Positions 18,121 to 25,163 of a stretch of 34,240 nt of DNA are shown one piece after another. This DNA comes from an uncultured Bacteroidales bacterium (GTDB taxonomy: Bacteria; Bacteroidota; Bacteroidia; Bacteroidales; WCHB1-69). Position numbers and translations under genes: made by a program. The notes beneath the pieces were generated by a model. It saw only the letters and a program-made list of their open reading frames with translations, made no database searches and was not told where the DNA came from. Where the stretch lies: contig CALECM010000086.1 in the NCBI GenBank assembly GCA_937949745.1, forward strand, positions 1 through 34,240. The letters run 5' to 3'. The stretch's first letter is position 1, and each line of letters begins with the position of its first letter.

Positions 18121-19311
18121 ATGAAGTTATTGGTTGTGCTTTCCCGCTTTCCTTATCCACTCGTAAAAGGCGATAAGTTACGGGCTTTCCACCAATTAAA
18201 ATATCTTTCCCGGCATCACGAAATATATTTGGTTACGCTCAATGACCAGAGGCTTCCCGAAGAAGATATCGATATAGTAAAATCCTTCTGTAAAGAGCTG
18301 CATATCATTAAATTAAACTGGCGGACCAAATTCGTTCATCTTCTGTTTTTTCTCTTCAAAGGACTTCCCCTTCAATGCGGTTATTTTTACAGCCGAAAAG
18401 CAAGAAAGATAATCGCCAACCTTATTGATACCATAAAACCCGATCATATTTACGGCCAGATGGTAAGGGTTGCCGAATATATCAAAACCGCACCTGTCGG
18501 GAAAACCATCGATTACCAGGATGTTTTATCAAAAGGTATTTACCGGAGATATAAAAAAGCATCATTTTTCGTGAAACCATTCCTTTACCTGGAATATAAA
18601 AGGCTGATCCGTTACGAAGCGGCGGTCTTTCCCTATTTTGATCACCATACCATTATTACGGGCGTGGACCGTGACCTGATCCCGCATCCTGAATTCCAGA
18701 AAATAGAAGTGGTGGCCAACGGCGTTGATTTTGATAAATACGCCTATAAAGGACAACCTAAAATTTATGACCTGATCTTTACAGGAAATATGGGTTACGC
18801 TCCCAATATTGACGCCGCCGAATATCTGGCCAGGCAAATTTTTCCGGAATTGAAAAAGAGTTTTCCGGAAATCACCCTGGTGATCTGCGGGGCCAATCCG
18901 TCTTATAAAATAAGGGCGCTGGCGGATCGCCATATTACGGTTACGGGTTGGGTGGATTCTATTGCGGACTATTACGCGCAATCCAGAATTTTTATTGCTC
19001 CCATGCAAATGGGAACCGGTCTGCAAAACAAAATACTCGAAGCCATGGCTACGGGACTGCCTTGTATTACTTCCTCTCTGGCGGGAAAACCACTGGAAAA
19101 TATAAAATCCGGTAAAGAGATTATTATTTGTAACTCCACTACCGGTTATGTGGAATCCGTCGCTTTACTTCTCAATGATCCCGATTTATACCGGGAGATG
19201 GGAATGAACGGATTGTCTTTCGCTCAGGCTAATTACAATTGGGAAAATACCACAAAAAAACTGGAGAATATCATGATGGGAATTCAACAGGATTTTTCCA
19301 CTAATAAATAA
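18121..19311 (+). CDS. Family 4-type glycosyltransferase (GT-B)
   Basis: This 396-residue cytoplasmic or membrane-associated enzyme transfers a sugar from a nucleotide donor; donor and acceptor cannot be read from the sequence. The N-terminus LSRFPYPLVKGDKLRAFHQLKYL is the acceptor-side loop seen in glycosyltransferases of the TIGR03087 kind, also common in Bacteroidota. The C-terminal Rossmann domain has VVANGVDFDKY, then FTGNMGYAPNIDAAEYL, ITVTGWVDSI-ADYY, and the donor-binding segment PMQMGTGLQNKILEAMATGLP. The ATG at 18121 is used because the longer reading frame (TTG at 18064) runs through the promoter. The gene stands alone, not in a polysaccharide cluster, so it may serve lipopolysaccharide core, capsule or glycoprotein synthesis. 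Confidence 0.85.
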   Translation: MKLLVVLSRFPYPLVKGDKLRAFHQLKYLSRHHEIYLVTLNDQRLPEEDIDIVKSFCKELHIIKLNWRTKFVHLLFFLFKGLPLQCGYFYSRKARKIIANLIDTIKPDHIYGQMVRVAEYIKTAPVGKTIDYQDVLSKGIYRRYKKASFFVKPFLYLEYKRLIRYEAAVFPYFDHHTIITGVDRDLIPHPEFQKIEVVANGVDFDKYAYKGQPKIYDLIFTGNMGYAPNIDAAEYLARQIFPELKKSFPEITLVICGANPSYKIRALADRHITVTGWVDSIADYYAQSRIFIAPMQMGTGLQNKILEAMATGLPCITSSLAGKPLENIKSGKEIIICNSTTGYVESVALLLNDPDLYREMGMNGLSFAQANYNWENTTKKLENIMMGIQQDFSTNK

Positions 19312-19351
19312 AGTAGCAATTATTATTTCCATACTTCAAATATTTTTTTCT

Positions 19352-19359
19352 TATCTTTG
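19352..19359 (+). promoter_or_regulatory. -7 promoter element with a long leader
   Basis: TATCTTTG matches TAnnTTTG. The proposed TTG start at 19485 is 125 bases downstream, so the mRNA would have a leader of over 100 bases. Within it, AATCTGA (19394-19400) and TCAGATT (19418-19424) are perfect inverted arms. Confidence 0.65.
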
Positions 19360-19484
19360 CTTCTCTGTCCGCAAGATAGACAAAAAACATTACAATCTGA
19401 AATTCAGCGCTTTGACCTCAGATTCTACCATATACTATCCATTCCGGTAAAATAATTTTATAACATCAATTTGATACACAACCC

Positions 19485-20186
19485 TTGACCAAAACCTTTG
19501 CAGAAATAGAAAGTATAATAGGATCGGACGGGAATAAATTCCACGATTATATCGGTAAATTCCTGCATGCGGAGGTATTGGCGCTTGTGGAATCCCTGAT
19601 GAAGCATACACATGTATATTTATATAACGGCCTGATAAATAATTTTTTTCTTAGAAAACAGTTACCGCAAAAAAGCAATATTTTATTCGACGGATACCTT
19701 AATCTTTTCAAGTTTTTGGAACCTTATGATTTCGAAGTAAATGAAACGGGGGGTTACCATGTAAACATAGCAGGAGAGGAAGTTAATTTATGGTGCATCA
19801 AAGAATTATGGTCGGTAAAAATGAACCAGCCGGAAATTGAAGGAATGCTGGCCCATCATATTCCGCATATATCATTATTTAACTTGTCATCCATTATTTA
19901 TTCTTTCAATAAAAAGAAATTCTACTATACGCGGGAATACATTCAGTTCCTCAGGACTAAAGAGCTGGATTTTAGGTATGAAAACCAGGATTGTAATCCG
20001 TTGGCTATTGTTTTTACATTTTATTATGTGGATCAGTATAAGATAAAAATCGGACTAAGGCTTAAAAGTTATCTGAAAATAATCTACCCGGAATGTCTCA
20101 AAGAATGTGACCGGTTCCAGATGGATTATTTCGGTAAGATCCTCTATCCCCAGTTTGAATTAAAAAGAAGAATTGAAAATTTATAA
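19485..20186 (+). CDS. Nucleotidyltransferase-fold protein lacking catalytic residues
   Basis: The protein has 233 residues, no signal peptide and no membrane segment. Its layout follows stand-alone bacterial proteins related to the polyA-polymerase/CCA-enzyme head domain: a glycine-containing loop followed by a spacer and the metal-binding strand (YNGLINNFF to NILFDG, 47-70), then a GG...I-G-VDIW-like strand (NETGGYHVNIAGEEVNLW, 86-103), then an FNLSSIIYSF / LDFRYENQDCNP / L-x-SYL helical tail. The Asp-x-Asp expected near 65-67 reads Asn-Ile-Leu, and the third Asp expected at 101 reads Asn. It is thus probably not a catalyst. The start is uncertain: the frame has only TTG at 19485 before ATG at 19599, which would cut into the fold. 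The family link is from pattern memory, moderate certainty. A lipoprotein gene follows after 21 bases. Confidence 0.65.
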   Translation: MTKTFAEIESIIGSDGNKFHDYIGKFLHAEVLALVESLMKHTHVYLYNGLINNFFLRKQLPQKSNILFDGYLNLFKFLEPYDFEVNETGGYHVNIAGEEVNLWCIKELWSVKMNQPEIEGMLAHHIPHISLFNLSSIIYSFNKKKFYYTREYIQFLRTKELDFRYENQDCNPLAIVFTFYYVDQYKIKIGLRLKSYLKIIYPECLKECDRFQMDYFGKILYPQFELKRRIENL

Positions 20187-20207
20187 ATTATAATTTATTT
20201 GGTCAAT

Positions 20208-21116
20208 ATGAAAAAATCCATTTTTTTATTTAGAGTTTTTCCTATTATTATGCTTTTTATCTGCACAACAGGCTGTAAGAAAGAACCGGAATACAACCCG
20301 AAAAAGAAAATAGAGAGTATCTATTACGCGTATCAGAGCACGGGAGAAGATAATCTGCCCAAAACATTAAAGGAAAAATGGATCTGGGATAATAATACAT
20401 TAAGCCGGATAGAACATTGGAAAGAAGGGAGAATTGATTATACCCAGAATTTTATTTACGATAATAAATTACTCTCCCAAATCACCATGGACGAGATTAC
20501 CTGTAAATTCAGATACGGTAAATCGGAACTTGAAGAAATGGAAATATTTGAAAACAATCAACTGATAACCAAATTTATTGTAACCGAAAGGAGTAATAAA
20601 AAAATATCGAAATTAGTGATCAAGGATATTATGGCGGATCCGTCCAAGTCAGGCCATGATTTTACGGCAAAGTTATCTTCCGCCATCAGGTTCCTTATCC
20701 CTGACCGGAATGAGAATCAACTACAGGAACAATTAGGACATATTTTTTCCCAATCTACTGCGAAATCGGAATTAAGATCTTATACGGTCGAATTTATTTA
20801 CCAAAAAAATAATATCGTAGAAGAAAAATGGTACCATGAAAACGGAGTGGACCGTTTTACTTATACGTATGACAATAAAAATAATCCTTACTATAACGCT
20901 TATTTAGACATGGTGGACGGTTACCGGGAAGATATCAACACGACTTTTTCCAAGAATAACGTATTGACCTGTATAAAACCGGGTAATAACAGGATCAACT
21001 ATACTTACGAATATAATGGGAAATGGCCCGTAAAAAAGACATGCTTTATCCCGATGTCGTCATATCAGGGACCTTCATGGACCAACAGGGAAATCTATTA
21101 TTACGAATATCAATAA
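20208..21116 (+). CDS. Lipoprotein, DUF4595-like beta-repeat
   Basis: This 302-residue protein has a lipoprotein signal: Lys-Lys, a hydrophobic stretch, and the lipobox TTGC with the Cys at about residue 20. It should be anchored to the outer membrane and face the periplasm or surface. The mature part is made of short beta-hairpin repeats with Tyr and Asn, such as YTQNFIYDNKLLSQI, FTYTYDNKNNPYYN and INYTYEYNGKWPVKKT. This is typical of the Bacteroidota DUF4595 and YD-repeat-like lipoproteins; no function is known. The ATG at 20208 is chosen; a TTG at 20199 adds only three residues. It follows the nucleotidyltransferase-like gene by 21 bases, so the two may be co-transcribed. It ends 12 bases from the stop of the convergent gene. 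Confidence 0.75.
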   Translation: MKKSIFLFRVFPIIMLFICTTGCKKEPEYNPKKKIESIYYAYQSTGEDNLPKTLKEKWIWDNNTLSRIEHWKEGRIDYTQNFIYDNKLLSQITMDEITCKFRYGKSELEEMEIFENNQLITKFIVTERSNKKISKLVIKDIMADPSKSGHDFTAKLSSAIRFLIPDRNENQLQEQLGHIFSQSTAKSELRSYTVEFIYQKNNIVEEKWYHENGVDRFTYTYDNKNNPYYNAYLDMVDGYREDINTTFSKNNVLTCIKPGNNRINYTYEYNGKWPVKKTCFIPMSSYQGPSWTNREIYYYEYQ

Positions 21117-21128
21117 CGACCCTGCGGA

Positions 21129-22331
21129 TCAATATTGGTCTACCGGAAGCGGTTCATCTATTTTCTCGTGCCACGGCAAGCCATACTTTCCGATTTCAGC
21201 CATAAACGGATCCGGATCGAATTGTTCCACATTGAAAACGCCGCTATCCATCCATTTACCTTCCAGCATCATTTTGGCGCCTAACATGGCGGGAACTCCT
21301 GTGGTATAAGAAACGGCCTGGGCCCCTACTTCCTTGAAAGCAGCTTCATGATCGCAGTTGTTCCATACATAATATGTTCTTTCTTTTCCGTCTTTTATCC
21401 CTTTGATCTGACATCCGATGGAGGTCTCTCCTTTATAACCTTCTCCTAAAGAAGACGGTTCGGGAAGTACGGCTTTCAGGAATTGGAGCGGTACGATTTC
21501 CATACCCTGATAAACGATAGGTTTAATACTGGTCATTCCGACTTCCTGAAGGACATTGAGTACCGTAATATATTTTTGTCCGAAAGTCATCCAGAAACGG
21601 GCACGTTTCAGGGACGGGTAATGCTTTACCAATGATTCCAGTTCTTCGTGATATAAAAGATAAGATTCCCTTTCCCCGATATTGGGATAATTAATCGGTT
21701 TATGGATGGACATCGGCTCTATTTCAACCCATTGTCCGTTTTCCCAATATTTACCTTTTTGGGTAATTTCCCGGATGTTGATCTCAGGATTAAAATTGGT
21801 GGCAAAAGATTTTCCGTGGTCACCCGCATTGCAATCGACGATATCCAGAAAACGGATCTCATCGAAATGATGCTTGGCCGCATAGGCTGTATAGATACTG
21901 GTCACTCCCGGGTCAAAACCGCAGCCGAGTAAAGCCATAATACCGGCCTCTTTAAACCGCCCGTGATACGCCCATTGCCATTTATATTCGAACTTGGCTT
22001 CTTCTTTGGGTTCATAATTGGCAGTATCCAGGTAATGGGTACCGGTAGCCAGGCAGGCTTCCATCAGATGTAAATCCTGATAAGGAAGCGCCACATTAAT
22101 TAACAAATCAGGTTTGAAACTATTGATCAGCGCAATCGTTTCCTGTACATTATCCGCATCCACCTTAGCGGTACGTATTTTATTGTTACCGACCGCCTTC
22201 GCGATCTGGTCAGCCTTTTCCAGTGTTCTGCTTGCCAACATAATTTCCGTGAAAACTTGCGGCACTGCCGCACATTTGTGAGCTACCACAGATCCAACTC
22301 CACCGGCTCCGATAATCAATACTTTTGCCAT
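21129..22331 (-). CDS. Carboxynorspermidine (carboxyspermidine) synthase-like dehydrogenase
   Basis: This 400-residue cytoplasmic protein belongs to the saccharopine dehydrogenase family and resembles the carboxynorspermidine dehydrogenase branch. That branch condenses aspartate semialdehyde with putrescine or diaminopropane using NADPH, in the alternative polyamine route used by many Bacteroidota and Vibrio. The N-terminal Rossmann loop is IIGAGGVGSVVAHKCA (about 6-21), followed by MLASRTLEKADQI and LINVALPYQDL. The branch features GTHYLDTANYEPKEEA, ALLGCGFDPGVTSIYTAYA and DCNAGDHGKSFATNFNPEINIRE are present. A decarboxylase partner (NspC) is not nearby. Specific substrate assignment is inferred; a plain saccharopine reductase is less likely given the length and motifs. 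It is monocistronic behind its own promoter. Confidence 0.85.
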   Translation of the reverse strand: MAKVLIIGAGGVGSVVAHKCAAVPQVFTEIMLASRTLEKADQIAKAVGNNKIRTAKVDADNVQETIALINSFKPDLLINVALPYQDLHLMEACLATGTHYLDTANYEPKEEAKFEYKWQWAYHGRFKEAGIMALLGCGFDPGVTSIYTAYAAKHHFDEIRFLDIVDCNAGDHGKSFATNFNPEINIREITQKGKYWENGQWVEIEPMSIHKPINYPNIGERESYLLYHEELESLVKHYPSLKRARFWMTFGQKYITVLNVLQEVGMTSIKPIVYQGMEIVPLQFLKAVLPEPSSLGEGYKGETSIGCQIKGIKDGKERTYYVWNNCDHEAAFKEVGAQAVSYTTGVPAMLGAKMMLEGKWMDSGVFNVEQFDPDPFMAEIGKYGLPWHEKIDEPLPVDQY

Positions 22332-22364
22332 ATGCTATATTCTTAATTTTATATTATGAATTTG

Positions 22365-22372
22365 CAAATTTA
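22365..22372 (-). promoter_or_regulatory. -7 promoter element of the carboxynorspermidine synthase-like gene
   Basis: TAAATTTG on the minus strand matches TAnnTTTG, 33 bases upstream of the ATG at 22331. The upstream gene on the same strand ends at 22408, so this is a separate transcript. Confidence 0.65.
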
Positions 22373-22407
22373 CACAATTTTTTGATGCAAATACTCTAAT
22401 TCCGTTA

Positions 22408-23184
22408 TCAATAAATAAACGGAAAAACCCTTTTCAGGTTTTTACCTTTCATTTCTTCTCCAAATTCCAACTGGTATTTCTTATATATCGAACGCGCCCG
22501 CGGAACCAGATTGGCAAAAGTCCACAGGAAGAAAACAAATCCGGACAGAGACCAGGTCAGGATAGCGAAACCGAGCCATTCGATAATTTCCCCAAAATAA
22601 TTGGCACTCGTCACATAATCGAATACACCGCCTTTTGGCAGGTAATGCTTCCTGTCTTCGTCGCTCTTCCTCAGATTCCGGATAATATGATCTGAATGTA
22701 TATTAATACAAAAACCGGTAATAAACAAGGCAAGGCCGATAATAAATTGCGGTGACCAAAGCCAGCTCACGGGATAAGGATCGGGATTGGTACGGTAAGC
22801 TTCGAAAAATATCCAGTATCCCTGCATCATGGCATTGAGTATATTGAAACATAGTCCCATGAGCATTATCGTCAAAGGCATTTTATTTTTTCCTTTGATC
22901 AGGAATGGAAATATGAATACCCGCTCGAAATAATGTATTTCGAAAATGATCAGGAATACCAGAGGTGTAATGTCGAACCGGTGCGGTGAACATAACCATA
23001 TAATGATCATAGCCATGAATATGGGGAATTCCATGCAAAACCATGCGGTTTTATTATTGATGGCCTTTCCCCACCTGGGATTCAGCAGCATACCGTAACC
23101 GGCCTCCACATAATTAAGGGCGATGAATACCACAACGGCCAAAACGATCATCACCCCCAAATAAATATAAAAAGCTGTTATCAT
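22408..23184 (-). CDS. Steroid 5-alpha-reductase family membrane protein
   Basis: This 258-residue protein has about six hydrophobic membrane segments. Human SRD5A-type landmarks are kept in order. AWFCMEFP carries the Glu (Glu52) matching the active-site Glu of human SRD5A2, and EIHYFERVFIFPF carries the matching Tyr (Tyr85). The C-terminal half holds LPKGGVFDYVTSANYFGEIIEW and LVPRARSIYKKY, the NADPH and substrate end of the family, closing with RVFPFIY. Family members reduce a carbon-carbon double bond next to a ketone using NADPH. Gut Bacteroidota homologues have been reported to act on 3-oxo steroids and bile acids, but a native lipid substrate is equally possible here. The start overlaps the sppA stop by 4 bases (ATGA), so translation is coupled. 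Confidence 0.85.
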   Translation of the reverse strand: MITAFYIYLGVMIVLAVVVFIALNYVEAGYGMLLNPRWGKAINNKTAWFCMEFPIFMAMIIIWLCSPHRFDITPLVFLIIFEIHYFERVFIFPFLIKGKNKMPLTIMLMGLCFNILNAMMQGYWIFFEAYRTNPDPYPVSWLWSPQFIIGLALFITGFCINIHSDHIIRNLRKSDEDRKHYLPKGGVFDYVTSANYFGEIIEWLGFAILTWSLSGFVFFLWTFANLVPRARSIYKKYQLEFGEEMKGKNLKRVFPFIY

Positions 23185-24995
23185 TCAAAAACGATTTCCA
23201 TAGGAAGACGCGCCTGGATTCCCGACGCATTCATCACTTGTCTGTAAGCGGCATAAGTAAAATAGAGATCACCCAATTGAGCCTTTACGGAAGCGTCGAC
23301 AGCCTCATCCTTATCTCTTCCCAGTAAAATACTAAACCAATCCTGCTGTTTCGGATAATATTCAAGAGAATAATCTGATAATTTGGCCATTCTGGCCGCT
23401 GCCGCAACAGCATCTTCTATACTGCCTAACTGGTCAACGAGGCCTATATCCATGGCATCGGCGCCGGCCCAGACCCTGCCCTGCCCGATCTCATCCACTT
23501 TCTCGACGGTCATATTTCTACCCGTAGCCACCCGTTGAGTAAACGTTGCATAGATATCTTCAACTGAAACCTGCATTTTCTTCAATTCCACTTCATCCAG
23601 TTTACGAAAACCGGTGGCGTAGTCTGCATGCGGATTTGTTTTAACCACATCTACCGTAACACCTAATTTATTTTTCAGGAAATTCTGAAGACTCGGTATA
23701 ATGCCGAAAACCCCGATAGAACCGGTTAGTGTATTGGGTTGGGCGATAATCATGTCTGCGTTGCAGGCAATGTAATACCCTCCCGATGCGGCATAATCGC
23801 CCATAGAGGCAATCACGATCTTACCGGCTTTTTTCGCCGCTTCAATTTCACTCCAGATCACTTCCGAAGCCAAAGCACTTCCTCCGGGGGAATTGATACG
23901 TAAAACGATCGCTTTAACCTTATCATCCTGATAAGCTTTCCGAAGCGTTTTGGTCAGCGATTCCGAACCGATCTGGCTATTGGTTCCTTTCCCGTCTACA
24001 ATATCTCCGACGGCATAGACAAGGGCAATCTTATCCGCTGAAGCACGGGAGGGATTTTTGACGGTTTTTCTATATTCGGATAATGAAATAAGGTCCAGGT
24101 CATTATCTTCCTGTACACCGACCAATTGTTTCAGTTGGGATTCTACCTGCGGGGCATAGTTCAATTCGTCGACCAGCTTCAAATATCGTGCACTTTCAGC
24201 ATTCTCGCAAAGAAGATTCGTTGCGATGAGATCAAGGGAATCCCGGCTGATACGGCGGGATTTTTCTATATGTCCCAACATAGTATTCCAAATTGTATTG
24301 GAAAGTAATGTTAATTGAGCCCTGTTCGCTTCACTCATTTTGTCCAGGGTATAAGGTTCCACCGCGCTCTTAAATTCCCCGTGGCGGATCACCTGTATAT
24401 CCAGGTTTAATTTATCAATCAATCCTTTAAAGAATAAAGTTTGGAAAGCTACACCCCTGAAATCAAGACTTCCCATCGGATTCAATATGATTTTATCGGC
24501 CACAGAAACCAGATAATAACCTCCCTGACTTAAATAATCGCTGTAAGCATATATAAATTTACCGGAATCCCTGAATTTTTCAAGGGCACCCCTGATTTCC
24601 TGGATTGTGGCTGGCGAAGCATTAACAGATGAAAGGTTCAAGTAGATTCCCCTGATTTTGTTATCGGTAGCGGCATTATCGATGCAAGCCAGAATATCAT
24701 CCAATCCGCTGGTAGCATTCCCATATAACAATGGAAAGTCCATATCATCGAAAGGAGTTGAAACAGACCGTTCGACGATCTGGTTCGGTAATGTTATTTT
24801 CAGAATACTATTATTTTTGACTGCAGGAGCAGAAGGGGTAAAAGCCGCGATCATTCCTATCGTAAGAAATACGGAAAGAAGAAAAAACAGGATAGATATG
24901 AACAGGAAGCCGACCATGGTGCCGAAAACTACACGCCAGAATTTCCTGGCATTGGACTCAGGCTTTACAAAGGGATACTGATTTTCAGGATACAT
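23181..24995 (-). CDS. sppA: Signal peptide peptidase SppA, 67K type
   Basis: SppA is an inner-membrane serine protease that degrades signal peptides left after Sec export. It has 604 residues, the long duplicated form. One membrane segment spans about residues 21-52. The N-terminal protease-like half carries the general base Lys209 in HGEFKSAVEPYT, at the same number as in E. coli. The C-terminal half carries INSPGGSALASEVIWSEI and the nucleophile Ser404 in YAASGGYY, followed by LTGSIGVFG. Both catalytic residues are therefore present. It is the first gene of a two-gene unit with the steroid-reductase homologue. No clear TAnnTTTG lies just upstream. A well-formed terminator 114 bases upstream ends the previous gene. 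Confidence 0.95.
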   Translation of the reverse strand: MYPENQYPFVKPESNARKFWRVVFGTMVGFLFISILFFLLSVFLTIGMIAAFTPSAPAVKNNSILKITLPNQIVERSVSTPFDDMDFPLLYGNATSGLDDILACIDNAATDNKIRGIYLNLSSVNASPATIQEIRGALEKFRDSGKFIYAYSDYLSQGGYYLVSVADKIILNPMGSLDFRGVAFQTLFFKGLIDKLNLDIQVIRHGEFKSAVEPYTLDKMSEANRAQLTLLSNTIWNTMLGHIEKSRRISRDSLDLIATNLLCENAESARYLKLVDELNYAPQVESQLKQLVGVQEDNDLDLISLSEYRKTVKNPSRASADKIALVYAVGDIVDGKGTNSQIGSESLTKTLRKAYQDDKVKAIVLRINSPGGSALASEVIWSEIEAAKKAGKIVIASMGDYAASGGYYIACNADMIIAQPNTLTGSIGVFGIIPSLQNFLKNKLGVTVDVVKTNPHADYATGFRKLDEVELKKMQVSVEDIYATFTQRVATGRNMTVEKVDEIGQGRVWAGADAMDIGLVDQLGSIEDAVAAAARMAKLSDYSLEYYPKQQDWFSILLGRDKDEAVDASVKAQLGDLYFTYAAYRQVMNASGIQARLPMEIVFE

Positions 24996-25108
24996 GATAT
25001 TTAAATTAATTTATATTTTTTACATTCTAAGAACATGCAATAATACGAAAAATATCTATTTCTTATGATGAATCTACTTTATCATATTACCTGACCGGTA
25101 AATAGAAA

Positions 25109-25140
25109 AAAGGCTATCAGGGTTGTTCCTGATAGCCTTT
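25109..25140 (-). terminator. Terminator of the OmpA/TPR lipoprotein gene
   Basis: Perfect 13-base arms AAAGGCTATCAGG (25109-25121) and CCTGATAGCCTTT (25128-25140) enclose a 6-base loop. Read on the minus strand it lies 23 bases after the stop of the 25164 gene and ends in TTTTTCTATTT, a classic intrinsic terminator. Confidence 0.93.
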
Positions 25141-25163
25141 AAAAATTTATGGTTAAACTATAT

